15,428 nt of DNA, taken from positions 1 through 15,428 of the forward strand of contig JAWXCE010000063.1 in NCBI GenBank assembly GCA_034440495.1, read 5' to 3'. This DNA comes from JAWXCE01 sp034440495 (GTDB lineage Bacteria; Pseudomonadota; Alphaproteobacteria; Rhizobiales; Rhodomicrobiaceae). Positions 7,760 through 15,428 of the stretch are shown in pieces; position 1 is the first letter of the stretch; each line of letters begins with the position of its first letter. Made by a program: the position numbers and the translations under genes. Under the pieces are notes generated by a model that saw only the letters and a program-made list of their open reading frames with translations, had not been told where the DNA came from and did not search any database.

Positions 7760-10700
7760 CTAGGCGCCCGCCCCGCTAGCGTCAAGTGGCCGTTCCAAAC
7801 AGCATAGCAGGTTCTGCGCGGCTGCATCGAGCATGTCCTCAGGAATAAAGCTTAGCACTGGTTTTTCAGTCCACAGGATTGCGGCTCTTAAGGTCTTCTT
7901 AGGAAAGATATTCTTTATGGCCAGACGGTATAAGGCGAGCTGCGAGAGATAGGATTGCGGGGTTTCGGCAACCGTGTCTGGAACGCTACGCCCGGTCTTG
8001 TAATCGACAATCAGAACATCGTGATCGGTGATGATCAGCCGATCGATCTGACCGGAGGCATATGTCGGTGGCCCGCCCTGAGATGCTGGCAAAGCGAGAT
8101 CAAATGCTATCTCTGCTCGGGAGTTTGGCCCCCATAGCTTGGCGAAGGCGACGTTGTTTAGAATGGCGAGCGTACTCGCGATGACCGCGTCTCGTTCGTC
8201 GCGCGGTAATCCACCGCTTTCACGCGCCAAAAAGGCCGTCGCGGCTTCAAATCGGTCATGCTCTGCCATGGCGGGCAGATACTGCAACAGTTTGTGCGTG
8301 AGCACGCCCTTGAGAGCCGCATCGGCGCGCTCGATACCGCTCGGTACTCGGCGCCCATCCAAGGCCGACGGGTTTACAAGGGATGGCTGCACGAATATTG
8401 CATTTTGATTTGCCCGAGCGAAGGCCCCTACCCAATCCGGCAAAGCGTCCGTCACTTTGATGGCGGTAGCGCCGTGATGGGGTTTAACAGGCTTTACCTG
8501 CGGCTCATGCAGGCGCAAAACAGTGGTGCCGTCAGTTTCAATTTTGATCGCATTTTCCTCAAGCGCATTGGCGGCTAAATCATACCAGCATCCGGCGCTT
8601 TGTCCTGACGCGCCCTCATATCCTGTGATGTAAAGCCGGTCTCTGGCGCGCGTCATGGCGACGTATAGCAGGCGCTTGTATTCACTCGTATCGGCAAGCT
8701 TTACAGTCTCGCAAGCAGCCACGACAGGCGGCAAAGTTTTCGCGGCGGGAATGGCCCAACATAGCAAGGGCTGCGCGGTCGGTGGCAACGCGGCGTCCGG
8801 AATGTCGAGGATCGCCGAGGTGCGGCGGCTGCGCGTAGAGCAGGTGTCGGCGAGAAACACGATGTTTGCTTCCAGCCCCTTCGCGCCGTGCACGGTCATC
8901 ACGCGCACATCGTCGCGGCCCTGATCGAGATCGCGCTTCACCTCCACCGCGCTGTCGCGAACAGAGTGCAGAAAGCCCTGCATGGAGGGCGCGGCTTTCG
9001 TCTCATAGGCAAGCGCGAGGTTCAGGAATTCGTCCAGCGCATCGCCCGCCTCCGGCCCGAGCCGGGCCAGAAAGCGCTTACGATAGCCATCGTTTTCCAG
9101 CCGCGCGGCGAAAAATTCGTATGGGGCGCGGCCAACCGCCTCTTCCCGCCAAGCGGTGAGCAGCTTGGCGGCAACGGCTAAGGACTCGTTTATTAGGGGG
9201 CTTTCAGTCAGCGCATCCCAGAGCGACCCTATGCGGCCGTGCGCGACAGCGAACAGGTCATCGCCAGACCATCCGAAGAACGGGCCTTTCAGAACCGTGG
9301 CGAGCGCCAGGTCATCGGCGGGCTGGAGCAGGCAATCGCCAAGTCGCAGCAAGTCCAGAACCGCCATCTGCGAAGCCAGCTTGAGCCGGTCGGCGCCTGA
9401 CACGGGAATATCGCGCTCCTGGCAGGCGCGGATAATGAGGCGGGCGAATGGCTCGCGCTTGCGGAGCAGGATGAGAATATCCCCGGGACGAACAGGCCGC
9501 CCCTGCGAGGCCAGCATCTCGCCATCGTCAAGCCAGCGCTTGATCTTATCGGCGATGCGAATGGCCAGCCGCTGCTGAGGCGGAGTCTCGGAACTGTCGT
9601 CATCGAACGGCCGCCAGGCATCACCTTTATCCGCTTTCGTGGAAGTCTCCGTGGGCCAGAGTTCGACAAGACCGCCGTCGCCCTGCCGGTGCGCCGCGTG
9701 CCGGATTTCGCTCAGTCCCGCCGTCAGCCCTTCGACGCCGCTAAATGTGAGATCGACAGCGCGCAAAATCGGGGAGACCGTGCGGAAAGAAAGCGTTAAC
9801 GGAATATCACGCCACTCTCCCCCTGCGCCCTTCGCGCGCTCATAAAAACTGCGGCCCATCTCCTGAAAGCGGCGCGGCTCGGCTCCCTGAAAGCCAAAAA
9901 TCGATTGTTTTTCATCGCCTACCGCGAACACGCTGCGAGGGTGTTCGGCGGCGCCGTCGCCGGAGAAGAACTCCTGCGTCAAGCGGTCGACGATGCGCCA
10001 CTGATCGGGGTTAGTGTCCTGCGCCTCGTCGATGAGCACGTGCCGCACGCCGCTGTCGAGTTGATATAAAACCCATTCCGCGCTTTGCCGGGTCAGCAAA
10101 CTCAGCGTCTTATCGATCAAATCCTGATAATCCGCCGCGCCGCGCTCGCGCTTGATATCCTCGTAATGCTCGATGGCGGCGTTGGCGAGGCGCATCAGCG
10201 CAACGCTGGCCTTGACGGTTGCAGCGGCCCGCGCGTATCGCTCCAATGTAGCGAATTCGTCCCGCGCCTGTGTCAGCGTGTCCACGAGGGCCGGATGCGC
10301 CTTGCGCACCACTTGCGTAAGAAACCGTTTATCGCTGCGCGGCTCGCCCGCCTTTGTTAAAAATGCATTGGCGAGCGCTGCATAAACGGTCGCCATGTCC
10401 GATTGAGCGGCGCTTGCAAAAAATCCGCCCAGCTCCTGATCTGTCACCTTATCGGAGGCGGCCAGAATATCGGCGGCTCTCGCCCGCACGGACGCGGGGA
10501 TAATGCCGCACTGCCGCGCGCGAATGGCCTCACTCGTATCGCCCGCGCTCAGGCCGAGCGCCGCGCCCAGTTTCGCAGACATTCCCTCGAATGGATCGTC
10601 CAGGTCGTCGCGCTGAAGAATGGCGCCGAGTTGCGCTTTGCGGCGCAGCGCGTCCCCCAACAATTCCACAAAACTGTCCTCCGTCGCGCACGCCGCGACA

Positions 10701-11263
10701 GTCTTGAGCGCGGCCCCTAGCGCCTGATCCGCCCCGCTTGCGGCTCTTGCTAGCGCCATCTCCGCCGCCTCGCGCAGGGCGTCTCGCGCTTCCTCGTCGG
10801 TCATCACGGAGAAGCCGGGCGCAAAGCCGCCCTCCAGCGGAAAACGCCTGAGCACGCGGTCGCAGAAACTGTGGATGGTCATGATTTTGAGGCCGCCGGG
10901 CGCGTCCAGCACACGCACGAACAGACAGCGGGCCTCCTCCATCTCAGTCGCATCTGGCGCGCGGCCCAGCAGCTCGCCGACGCTTTCCACGAGCGCATCC
11001 GCCGGCGCCGCCGCCCACCGGCCAAGCTCGGCAATGAGCCGGTTGGACATTTCAGCAGCGGCGGCTTTGGTAAAGGTGAGGCATAAAATGCTGTCTGGCG
11101 GCGCGCCCGAGAGCAGGCAACGCAGCACCCGGCGCACCAGCACATAGGTTTTGCCCGTGCCCGCGTTCGCCGAAACCCATACGCAGGCGGACGGGTCGGC
11201 GGCTTGCGCCTGCGCCGCTTGCGTCTCGCGGATGATGCGTTCGATGTCGGACGCCGCCGTCAT
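7760..11263 (-). CDS. addA: AddA subunit of the AddAB helicase-nuclease
   Basis: The 1167 residues form a UvrD/RecB-like superfamily 1 helicase joined to a C-terminal nuclease. With AddB it resects double-strand DNA ends for RecA loading. The helicase motifs are clear: Walker A ANAGTGKT at 32-39, motif Ia FTKAAAAEM, Walker B LIDEAQD at 410-416, motif III GDEKQSIFGFQGA at about 449-461, later MTVHGAKGLEANIVFL and LLYVAMTRARDRLYITG. The nuclease motif VDYKTG at about 1086-1091 carries the catalytic Asp and Lys, with an upstream GVLTHKLL histidine motif. I chose the ATG at 11263 because it overlaps the addB stop in ATGA and is preceded by GGAGGGGG. An upstream in-frame start at 11293 would overlap addB more and add ten poorly conserved residues. 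All key residues appear intact, so both the motor and the nuclease should be active. Confidence 0.96.
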   Translation of the reverse strand: MTAASDIERIIRETQAAQAQAADPSACVWVSANAGTGKTYVLVRRVLRCLLSGAPPDSILCLTFTKAAAAEMSNRLIAELGRWAAAPADALVESVGELLGRAPDATEMEEARCLFVRVLDAPGGLKIMTIHSFCDRVLRRFPLEGGFAPGFSVMTDEEARDALREAAEMALARAASGADQALGAALKTVAACATEDSFVELLGDALRRKAQLGAILQRDDLDDPFEGMSAKLGAALGLSAGDTSEAIRARQCGIIPASVRARAADILAASDKVTDQELGGFFASAAQSDMATVYAALANAFLTKAGEPRSDKRFLTQVVRKAHPALVDTLTQARDEFATLERYARAAATVKASVALMRLANAAIEHYEDIKRERGAADYQDLIDKTLSLLTRQSAEWVLYQLDSGVRHVLIDEAQDTNPDQWRIVDRLTQEFFSGDGAAEHPRSVFAVGDEKQSIFGFQGAEPRRFQEMGRSFYERAKGAGGEWRDIPLTLSFRTVSPILRAVDLTFSGVEGLTAGLSEIRHAAHRQGDGGLVELWPTETSTKADKGDAWRPFDDDSSETPPQQRLAIRIADKIKRWLDDGEMLASQGRPVRPGDILILLRKREPFARLIIRACQERDIPVSGADRLKLASQMAVLDLLRLGDCLLQPADDLALATVLKGPFFGWSGDDLFAVAHGRIGSLWDALTESPLINESLAVAAKLLTAWREEAVGRAPYEFFAARLENDGYRKRFLARLGPEAGDALDEFLNLALAYETKAAPSMQGFLHSVRDSAVEVKRDLDQGRDDVRVMTVHGAKGLEANIVFLADTCSTRSRRTSAILDIPDAALPPTAQPLLCWAIPAAKTLPPVVAACETVKLADTSEYKRLLYVAMTRARDRLYITGYEGASGQSAGCWYDLAANALEENAIKIETDGTTVLRLHEPQVKPVKPHHGATAIKVTDALPDWVGAFARANQNAIFVQPSLVNPSALDGRRVPSGIERADAALKGVLTHKLLQYLPAMAEHDRFEAATAFLARESGGLPRDERDAVIASTLAILNNVAFAKLWGPNSRAEIAFDLALPASQGGPPTYASGQIDRLIITDHDVLIVDYKTGRSVPDTVAETPQSYLSQLALYRLAIKNIFPKKTLRAAILWTEKPVLSFIPEDMLDAAAQNLLCCLERPLDASGAGA

Positions 11264-14200
11264 GACTCCCCCTCCAGATCGGCTGCTGACCATTCGGCGA
11301 CACGCGCTAAATGCTCGTAGGCGTCGAAACGGTAGCTTTTGTCGAATGCCGCGCGTCGCATAGCCGTGTACGGCGTTTGCTCGCGGTCAAAATCCGCGAT
11401 GAGCGCGAAAAGTCCGGCCTTGGCCTTCGCCGCGAGCAGGGCGGTTGCATTGCCAGTGACGGCGCGCTCCTCGCCCGGCGGTTCGCCGCCTTTCGCCGAA
11501 ATATGCGCAAGCTTGGACACGCTGGCGGCGCGGATGCCCGAAAAGCCGCCTTCCGAAGCGATCCACGCCTCTAACGCCAGTTGCGGCGCGCGCCCCTCGG
11601 CCATCTCGTTTTGCGCGGGCATCGATCCGCTTTTGTAGTCGTAAATGCGCAAAGCGCCATCCACGCCGATGTCGATGCGATCAGCGCGGGCCGTGAGCGT
11701 GAAAGCGCCTGCGGGCGCGGCAAAAGTCGCTTGTCCGCGAATCTCGGTTGCAATGCGCGCAACCCCCTCGCGCCGCGCCGCCTCGGTTTCGGCAAACCAC
11801 TCGGCGAAGCGCTGAAAGCGGGGCCGCCAGAAGGCGCGCGCGCCCTCGTTTTCGCCCAGTTTGGCCATCACGCTATAGGCGATTTCCGCCAGCCGGGCGG
11901 CTGTGTCTAGCGGCAGGTCACCCGGATAGCTCTCCGAGAAACTGCTTAACGCGGCGTGGATGATCTGCCCTTTTTCACGCGCCGTAAAGTCGCCGCCCAG
12001 CTCAGGCAGAGGTTCAAGGCCTAGAATATAGCGGGCGTAGATGGCGTATGGGTTGGCGATGAAAGTCTCGACCGCCGTCACACTCAACAAGCGCGGGCGC
12101 GCGGCGACAGGCGGGCGCGGTTTTGGCTGGGTCGCAGACTGGCGCGCGTCCGGTTCGTGGCGCCGACGCGCCCACTCTACCCACGGTTTGTCGGACGTCA
12201 AAGCATGGGCCATATCGAGACCCCCCAACAGCGCCTGCAGCCGCATCAGCCAGCGATTTGCTACGGTCGGCGCGCCATCGGCTTTTTCCGCGCGGGTAAG
12301 AAACACCTCGGCGCAGCCAAACGCCTGCACAAAATCGTGCGCGGCCTGTCCGTTGCGTCGCTCTGGCGGCTGGAAGCCTAGCGCCGCCAGCATGGTGCGG
12401 TTAAGCCACGGCCCCGGTTCCGCCGCCTGCGGCCAGACGCCCTCGTTCAGCCCGCCTAAAATTATAACGTCAGGTTGTTGCAGACGGGCTTCAAGCGGCC
12501 CCCAGACGCTGAAGCGGGCGGAGGTCTGATCGCCGTGCACCGTTTCGCCGCGCATCAGGCTCCGATATAGCGCCGGGTATTCGCGTGCTTCGATTTTTGG
12601 ACTTTGAACGGCGTCATCGCCGAGCCGCGTCATGAACCGCAACGCCGCTTCGCATTCCGCCCCGTTCCAAGCCGCAATCTCCAGCTCATCCTCCTGCGCC
12701 GATAGCAGCTTCGCCGTTTCGAGATGGGCGCGGGCGTGAGCGCACAGCATCGCAGGCTTGTCTTTTTCAAGCGGTATGAGCGGCGCGAATGCGTCAGCTA
12801 GCCGCCCGCACAAATCCTCAGCCATGCCCCAGTCATCGGGCGTGAGGCGGCGCATGGCTGGATGCTGGGGGCCGTGCTGAACGCCGCGCGCGCGTTTTAT
12901 CGCGGCCTTGATATTCGACAGTGAAACCTTGCGGCCCGGTTCGCGCAACAGCGCCAGATCGAGAATTTCCCCACGCCGCCTCGCCTCCCCCGCAGGCAAC
13001 CCAAGCCGCGCTAGGGGATGTTGCAAAAGAGCCAGAATGGCAGGCGTCGCAGCGGGCTGCATGGCCGCGAGGATCAAATCCAGAAACGCGCCAGCCGGAG
13101 TTGCGCCAAGGCAGCGCCCGGCGGAATCGTCGATGTCGATATTCCAGGTTTTGAGCTGCGCGCACACCCGCCGCGCAAGTTGCCTGTCAGGCGTGACCAG
13201 CGCGGCGGTTTTGCCCGGCGTTTCCGCCGCCTCCCAGATAATCAGCGCGATGGCGCCAGCTTCATCCTGCGGAGTGGGCGCAGCGATATACGAGACCGAG
13301 CGCAACGCCTCCCGCACTTCCTCTCGCGGCGTGGTAGCGGCGAAAGCGGGCCATTCACCAACAGTTTCGGGCGGACGCAAAGCCTCGCGCAGCAGGCTGT
13401 GTCGCGATTGCGCCAAAGGCGTTCGAGGGCCAAGCTCTCGAACGTCGCTACGTTGCAGGTCAAGCGAGTCGAGCAGATGCCGCAGCCCGTATTGCGGATG
13501 TTCCGGACGGGCGGGGAGGGCGTTCCAGCTTGCGTCATCCACGCCCAAATCGAGGCCGGGCAATACCACAGCGCCGTTGACGGAGCCAAGCACCGCGCGC
13601 ATGAGCGCCGTCGTCGCCGGAATGCTGCCGGTCGATCCGGCGATGATAACTGGCGGGCCATTCGGAGGCGCGGCTAGCCGCTCCGCCTCGCGCGTCATTA
13701 TCAGGTTGCGGCGCGCGATCGGGTCGGCGAGCTTGGCCGCGCGCAGATATTGCGGCCACGCGACGGTGACGATTTTCAGGAAGTCGGCTGTCAGCTCCCA
13801 GTGATGGGCGAAAGGCTGCGGCGCGAGGTGGGCGAGTTGGCGCAAATCCACCTGCTCCGACTGCGCCTGATCCAGCAGCCGCATCAGTTCGGACGCAAGA
13901 TCGGCGCCGCCAGCGGGGCTGGGGTTATAAAACAGAGGCTCGGACAAAGCGCCAGGCCCCTGTGCAGCCGCCATCTTGCGCGTCCACCTTAAGATGAGGC
14001 TGGTAAGCGCCATGCGCCGCTCAAGCGCGCTGATCGCGGGCACATCGCCTCCATCCGCAAAAGCTTCATCCCCGGCGGTGGAAAGTCCGGCGTCTGCGTC
14101 CTCGACGCCCAGCGGACGCAGTTTCGGAAGCAGCGTGGCGCCGCCCGGCGACGCTTCCAGGAACGCGCCGCGCATGACGCGGCAGGCGCGGCGGTTGGGC

Positions 14201-14352
14201 AGATAGAGGGTGTAATCCGTGAGTTCGAGTTGTGATGGCGCAGGGCGGCTGGAAGGCAAGACGCCATCGACAATGGCGCGGGCGAGCGTGTCGAGAAACG
14301 GCGCGCCGGGGGAGATGGTGAAGATATTCGGGCGGCTGGCTCCGCCGTTCAT
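11260..14352 (-). CDS. addB: AddB subunit of the AddAB helicase-nuclease (alphaproteobacterial type)
   Basis: The 1030 residues begin NIFTISPGAPFLDTLARAI, the start typical of alphaproteobacterial AddB. The C-terminal RecB-like nuclease is intact: GQIIHAAL at about 796-803, LTARADRID at about 887-895 and YDYKSG at about 904-909, giving the Asp-Asp-Lys catalytic set. Unlike the Firmicutes AddB there is no P-loop GxxGxGKT near the N-terminus. The position where Firmicutes proteins carry the first Fe-S cysteine reads NPYAIYA (about 767), and I see no C-terminal cysteine cluster. AddB here therefore probably lacks both ATPase activity and the Fe-S staple, as known for this branch. It overlaps addA by ATGA downstream and the MurU-like gene by ATGA upstream (14349-14352), so the three are very likely translated from one mRNA. 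Its partner, AddA, supplies the motor. Confidence 0.94.
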   Translation of the reverse strand: MNGGASRPNIFTISPGAPFLDTLARAIVDGVLPSSRPAPSQLELTDYTLYLPNRRACRVMRGAFLEASPGGATLLPKLRPLGVEDADAGLSTAGDEAFADGGDVPAISALERRMALTSLILRWTRKMAAAQGPGALSEPLFYNPSPAGGADLASELMRLLDQAQSEQVDLRQLAHLAPQPFAHHWELTADFLKIVTVAWPQYLRAAKLADPIARRNLIMTREAERLAAPPNGPPVIIAGSTGSIPATTALMRAVLGSVNGAVVLPGLDLGVDDASWNALPARPEHPQYGLRHLLDSLDLQRSDVRELGPRTPLAQSRHSLLREALRPPETVGEWPAFAATTPREEVREALRSVSYIAAPTPQDEAGAIALIIWEAAETPGKTAALVTPDRQLARRVCAQLKTWNIDIDDSAGRCLGATPAGAFLDLILAAMQPAATPAILALLQHPLARLGLPAGEARRRGEILDLALLREPGRKVSLSNIKAAIKRARGVQHGPQHPAMRRLTPDDWGMAEDLCGRLADAFAPLIPLEKDKPAMLCAHARAHLETAKLLSAQEDELEIAAWNGAECEAALRFMTRLGDDAVQSPKIEAREYPALYRSLMRGETVHGDQTSARFSVWGPLEARLQQPDVIILGGLNEGVWPQAAEPGPWLNRTMLAALGFQPPERRNGQAAHDFVQAFGCAEVFLTRAEKADGAPTVANRWLMRLQALLGGLDMAHALTSDKPWVEWARRRHEPDARQSATQPKPRPPVAARPRLLSVTAVETFIANPYAIYARYILGLEPLPELGGDFTAREKGQIIHAALSSFSESYPGDLPLDTAARLAEIAYSVMAKLGENEGARAFWRPRFQRFAEWFAETEAARREGVARIATEIRGQATFAAPAGAFTLTARADRIDIGVDGALRIYDYKSGSMPAQNEMAEGRAPQLALEAWIASEGGFSGIRAASVSKLAHISAKGGEPPGEERAVTGNATALLAAKAKAGLFALIADFDREQTPYTAMRRAAFDKSYRFDAYEHLARVAEWSAADLEGES

Positions 14353-15080
14353 TGCGCCGCCTGAAGTTGCTGCAACGCGGCCTCAGCCTCGGCCAGCGCG
14401 GCCGGGTCGCCCACATGCATCCACAGTCCGCGATGCTCGACGCCGTAAACGCGGCCTGCGGCCAGCGCCCGATCCCAAAGCCGGTTCAGCGAAAACGCGC
14501 CCTCAGGGCTGTCCGCAAACAGCCGGGGATGCGCGATGGAGACGCCCGTGAACACAAACGGCGCCGGTTCGCCCTTGTCACGCCGCGTAACGCGCCCGCC
14601 CTCGCTCATGTGGAAATCCCCGCGCCCGTCATAGCCGAGGCTGGTTTTAACAGGGGCCAGCATGAGCAGCGCGTCCATGGTCGCATCGTCCCATGCATCC
14701 ATCATAGCGGCGATGTTGGCGTGCGGCCCTTCGATCCACACCGAGTCCGAATTGTGGATGATAAACGGCGCGCCCTCGAAAACACCCAGCGCCCGCCGAA
14801 CGCCGCCGCCAGTTTCGAGCAAAAGGCCCCTTTCATCCGAGATGGCGATGCGTGGCGCCATGCGGCCCGCCAGATGCGCCTCGATCTGCTCCGCCATATA
14901 ATGCACGTTCACCGCCGCGTCCTGAATGCCGCTACCCGCGAGCCGATCCAGCACGTGATCGATGAGCGCGCGTCCGCCGAGCCGCACCAGAGGTTTGGGC
15001 ACGCTGTCTGAATGCGCGCGCATGCGGGTGCCAAGACCCGCCGCCAGCACCATGGCTTTCATGATACGTTCACCCGTCAT
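14349..15080 (-). CDS. murU: MurU-like sugar-phosphate nucleotidyltransferase
   Basis: The 243 residues form a Rossmann-like nucleotidyltransferase. The N-terminal signature AMVLAAGLGTRMR at 9-21 and VPKPLVRLGG at 27-36 bind the NTP, IIHNSDSVW at about 107-115 contains the metal-site Asp, and HVGDPAAL lies near the end. Adjacent to an AmgK-type kinase it most likely makes UDP-MurNAc or another UDP-sugar from the sugar-1-phosphate, bypassing de novo synthesis (peptidoglycan recycling as in Pseudomonas and Caulobacter). Mannose-1-phosphate guanylyltransferases share the fold, so substrate choice is inferred from context. I chose the ATG at 15080 because AGGGAGG lies five bases upstream; MKAMVLAAG (ATG at 15062) is an alternative with a weaker site. 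It overlaps the kinase gene by 11 nt and addB by 4 nt. Confidence 0.85.
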   Translation of the reverse strand: MTGERIMKAMVLAAGLGTRMRAHSDSVPKPLVRLGGRALIDHVLDRLAGSGIQDAAVNVHYMAEQIEAHLAGRMAPRIAISDERGLLLETGGGVRRALGVFEGAPFIIHNSDSVWIEGPHANIAAMMDAWDDATMDALLMLAPVKTSLGYDGRGDFHMSEGGRVTRRDKGEPAPFVFTGVSIAHPRLFADSPEGAFSLNRLWDRALAAGRVYGVEHRGLWMHVGDPAALAEAEAALQQLQAAQ

Positions 15081-15428
15081 GCGAGCCTCCCTCTAATAGG
15101 AGGTTTGGCAAATGCTTCGCGTGCCATGCTTTCAAATCCGCTAAGTCCGGATGTTGCAGATTGCGCCCCAGATATCCAGCGATGCGCGGGATGTGGCGCA
15201 AATAAGCCGGTTTGCCGTCGCGCTTGTTAAGACGCACAAAAATCCCCAGAATTTTGGTCGCCCGCTGCGCGCCCAGCGTGGCATAGGCGCGTGTGAAAGC
15301 TGCGGCGTCGAACTGCGGGTCGCGGCTTGCGGCCGTTAGGTAATACGCCAGTAAGTCCTGTTCGAGAGTTTGTGGCACGTCCACGCGCGCATCCTGCAGT
15401 AATGCCGCCAGATCATAAGCGCGATGGC
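15070..15428 (-). CDS. amgK: AmgK-type amino-sugar kinase (APH/phosphotransferase family), C-terminal part
   Basis: The last 118 residues are inside the window and the frame stays open to the right edge, so the start is missing. The visible part begins HRAYDLAALLQDARVDVP, where YDLAxLLQDAR is the conserved region after the aminoglycoside-phosphotransferase catalytic loop. It continues GAQRATKILGIFVRLNKRDGKPAYLRHIPR and LKAWHAKHLP, matching the C-terminus of AmgK-like kinases. These phosphorylate MurNAc/GlcNAc at the anomeric position and hand the product to MurU, which is encoded directly downstream with an 11-nt overlap. The catalytic HGDxxxxN and DFD motifs would lie outside the window, so activity cannot be judged. 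In related genomes a tsaE-like gene often precedes it; that cannot be seen here. Confidence 0.85.
   Translation of the reverse strand, partial: HRAYDLAALLQDARVDVPQTLEQDLLAYYLTAASRDPQFDAAAFTRAYATLGAQRATKILGIFVRLNKRDGKPAYLRHIPRIAGYLGRNLQHPDLADLKAWHAKHLPNLLLEGGSHDG

Noticed and set aside
12908..13804. Plus-strand 298-residue frame inside addB
   Set aside because: It is the complement of strongly conserved addB coding sequence, is Arg/Ser/Ala-rich and family-less, and is a normal shadow of GC-rich DNA. The same applies to the long minus-strand frame at 579-1430 opposite the repressor.

Overview
The window looks like a chromosomal stretch of an alphaproteobacterium. The evidence is GC-rich coding with heavy GCG/CGC codon use, a methionine synthase encoded as two separate genes, an alphaproteobacterial-type AddB/AddA pair downstream of an AmgK/MurU-like pair, and a composite palindromic repeat of a kind I recognise from alphaproteobacterial intergenic regions. 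The genus cannot be read from the sequence.

Layout. (1) Bases 1-492 hold the 3' end of an MT-A70 DNA/RNA adenine methyltransferase gene. It is visibly AT-richer than what follows and is probably the edge of a mobile or phage-derived segment. (2) Bases 509-3674 (+) form a methionine/SAM-cycle operon. It begins with an operator-like palindrome (530-551), then a cysteine-free ArsR-type repressor fused to a methyltransferase-like domain (SahR-like), metF, and the homocysteine-methyltransferase half of methionine synthase. metF and the metH half overlap by ATGA. (3) Bases 3675-4645 are an AT-richer island lying exactly between the two methionine-synthase genes. It carries a VapB antitoxin, a VapC toxin with a large in-frame internal deletion, and on the minus strand a 100-residue helical protein of unknown function with its own terminator. 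(4) Bases 4646-7327 (+) encode the folate-, B12- and AdoMet-binding half of methionine synthase. (5) Bases 7328-15428 (-) are a second operon converging on metH, read from right to left: an AmgK-type sugar kinase (cut by the window edge), a MurU-like nucleotidyltransferase, addB, addA and trxA. The first four genes are chained by short overlaps (11, 4 and 4 nt).

How the genes work together. MetF makes 5-methyl-THF. The two MetH polypeptides together move its methyl group through cobalamin to homocysteine, giving methionine for SAM. The upstream repressor plausibly senses SAH and derepresses the operon. The converging operon joins amino-sugar/peptidoglycan salvage with AddAB double-strand-break processing and a thioredoxin. 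Its gene order looks conserved rather than newly assembled.

The points most worth a second look are the toxin-antitoxin remnant plus orphan gene separating the metH halves, the palindromic repeat that has become the C-terminal tail of the repressor, and the near-perfect operator at the start of the methionine operon. I saw no CRISPR array, tRNA, rRNA, riboswitch or complete insertion sequence.
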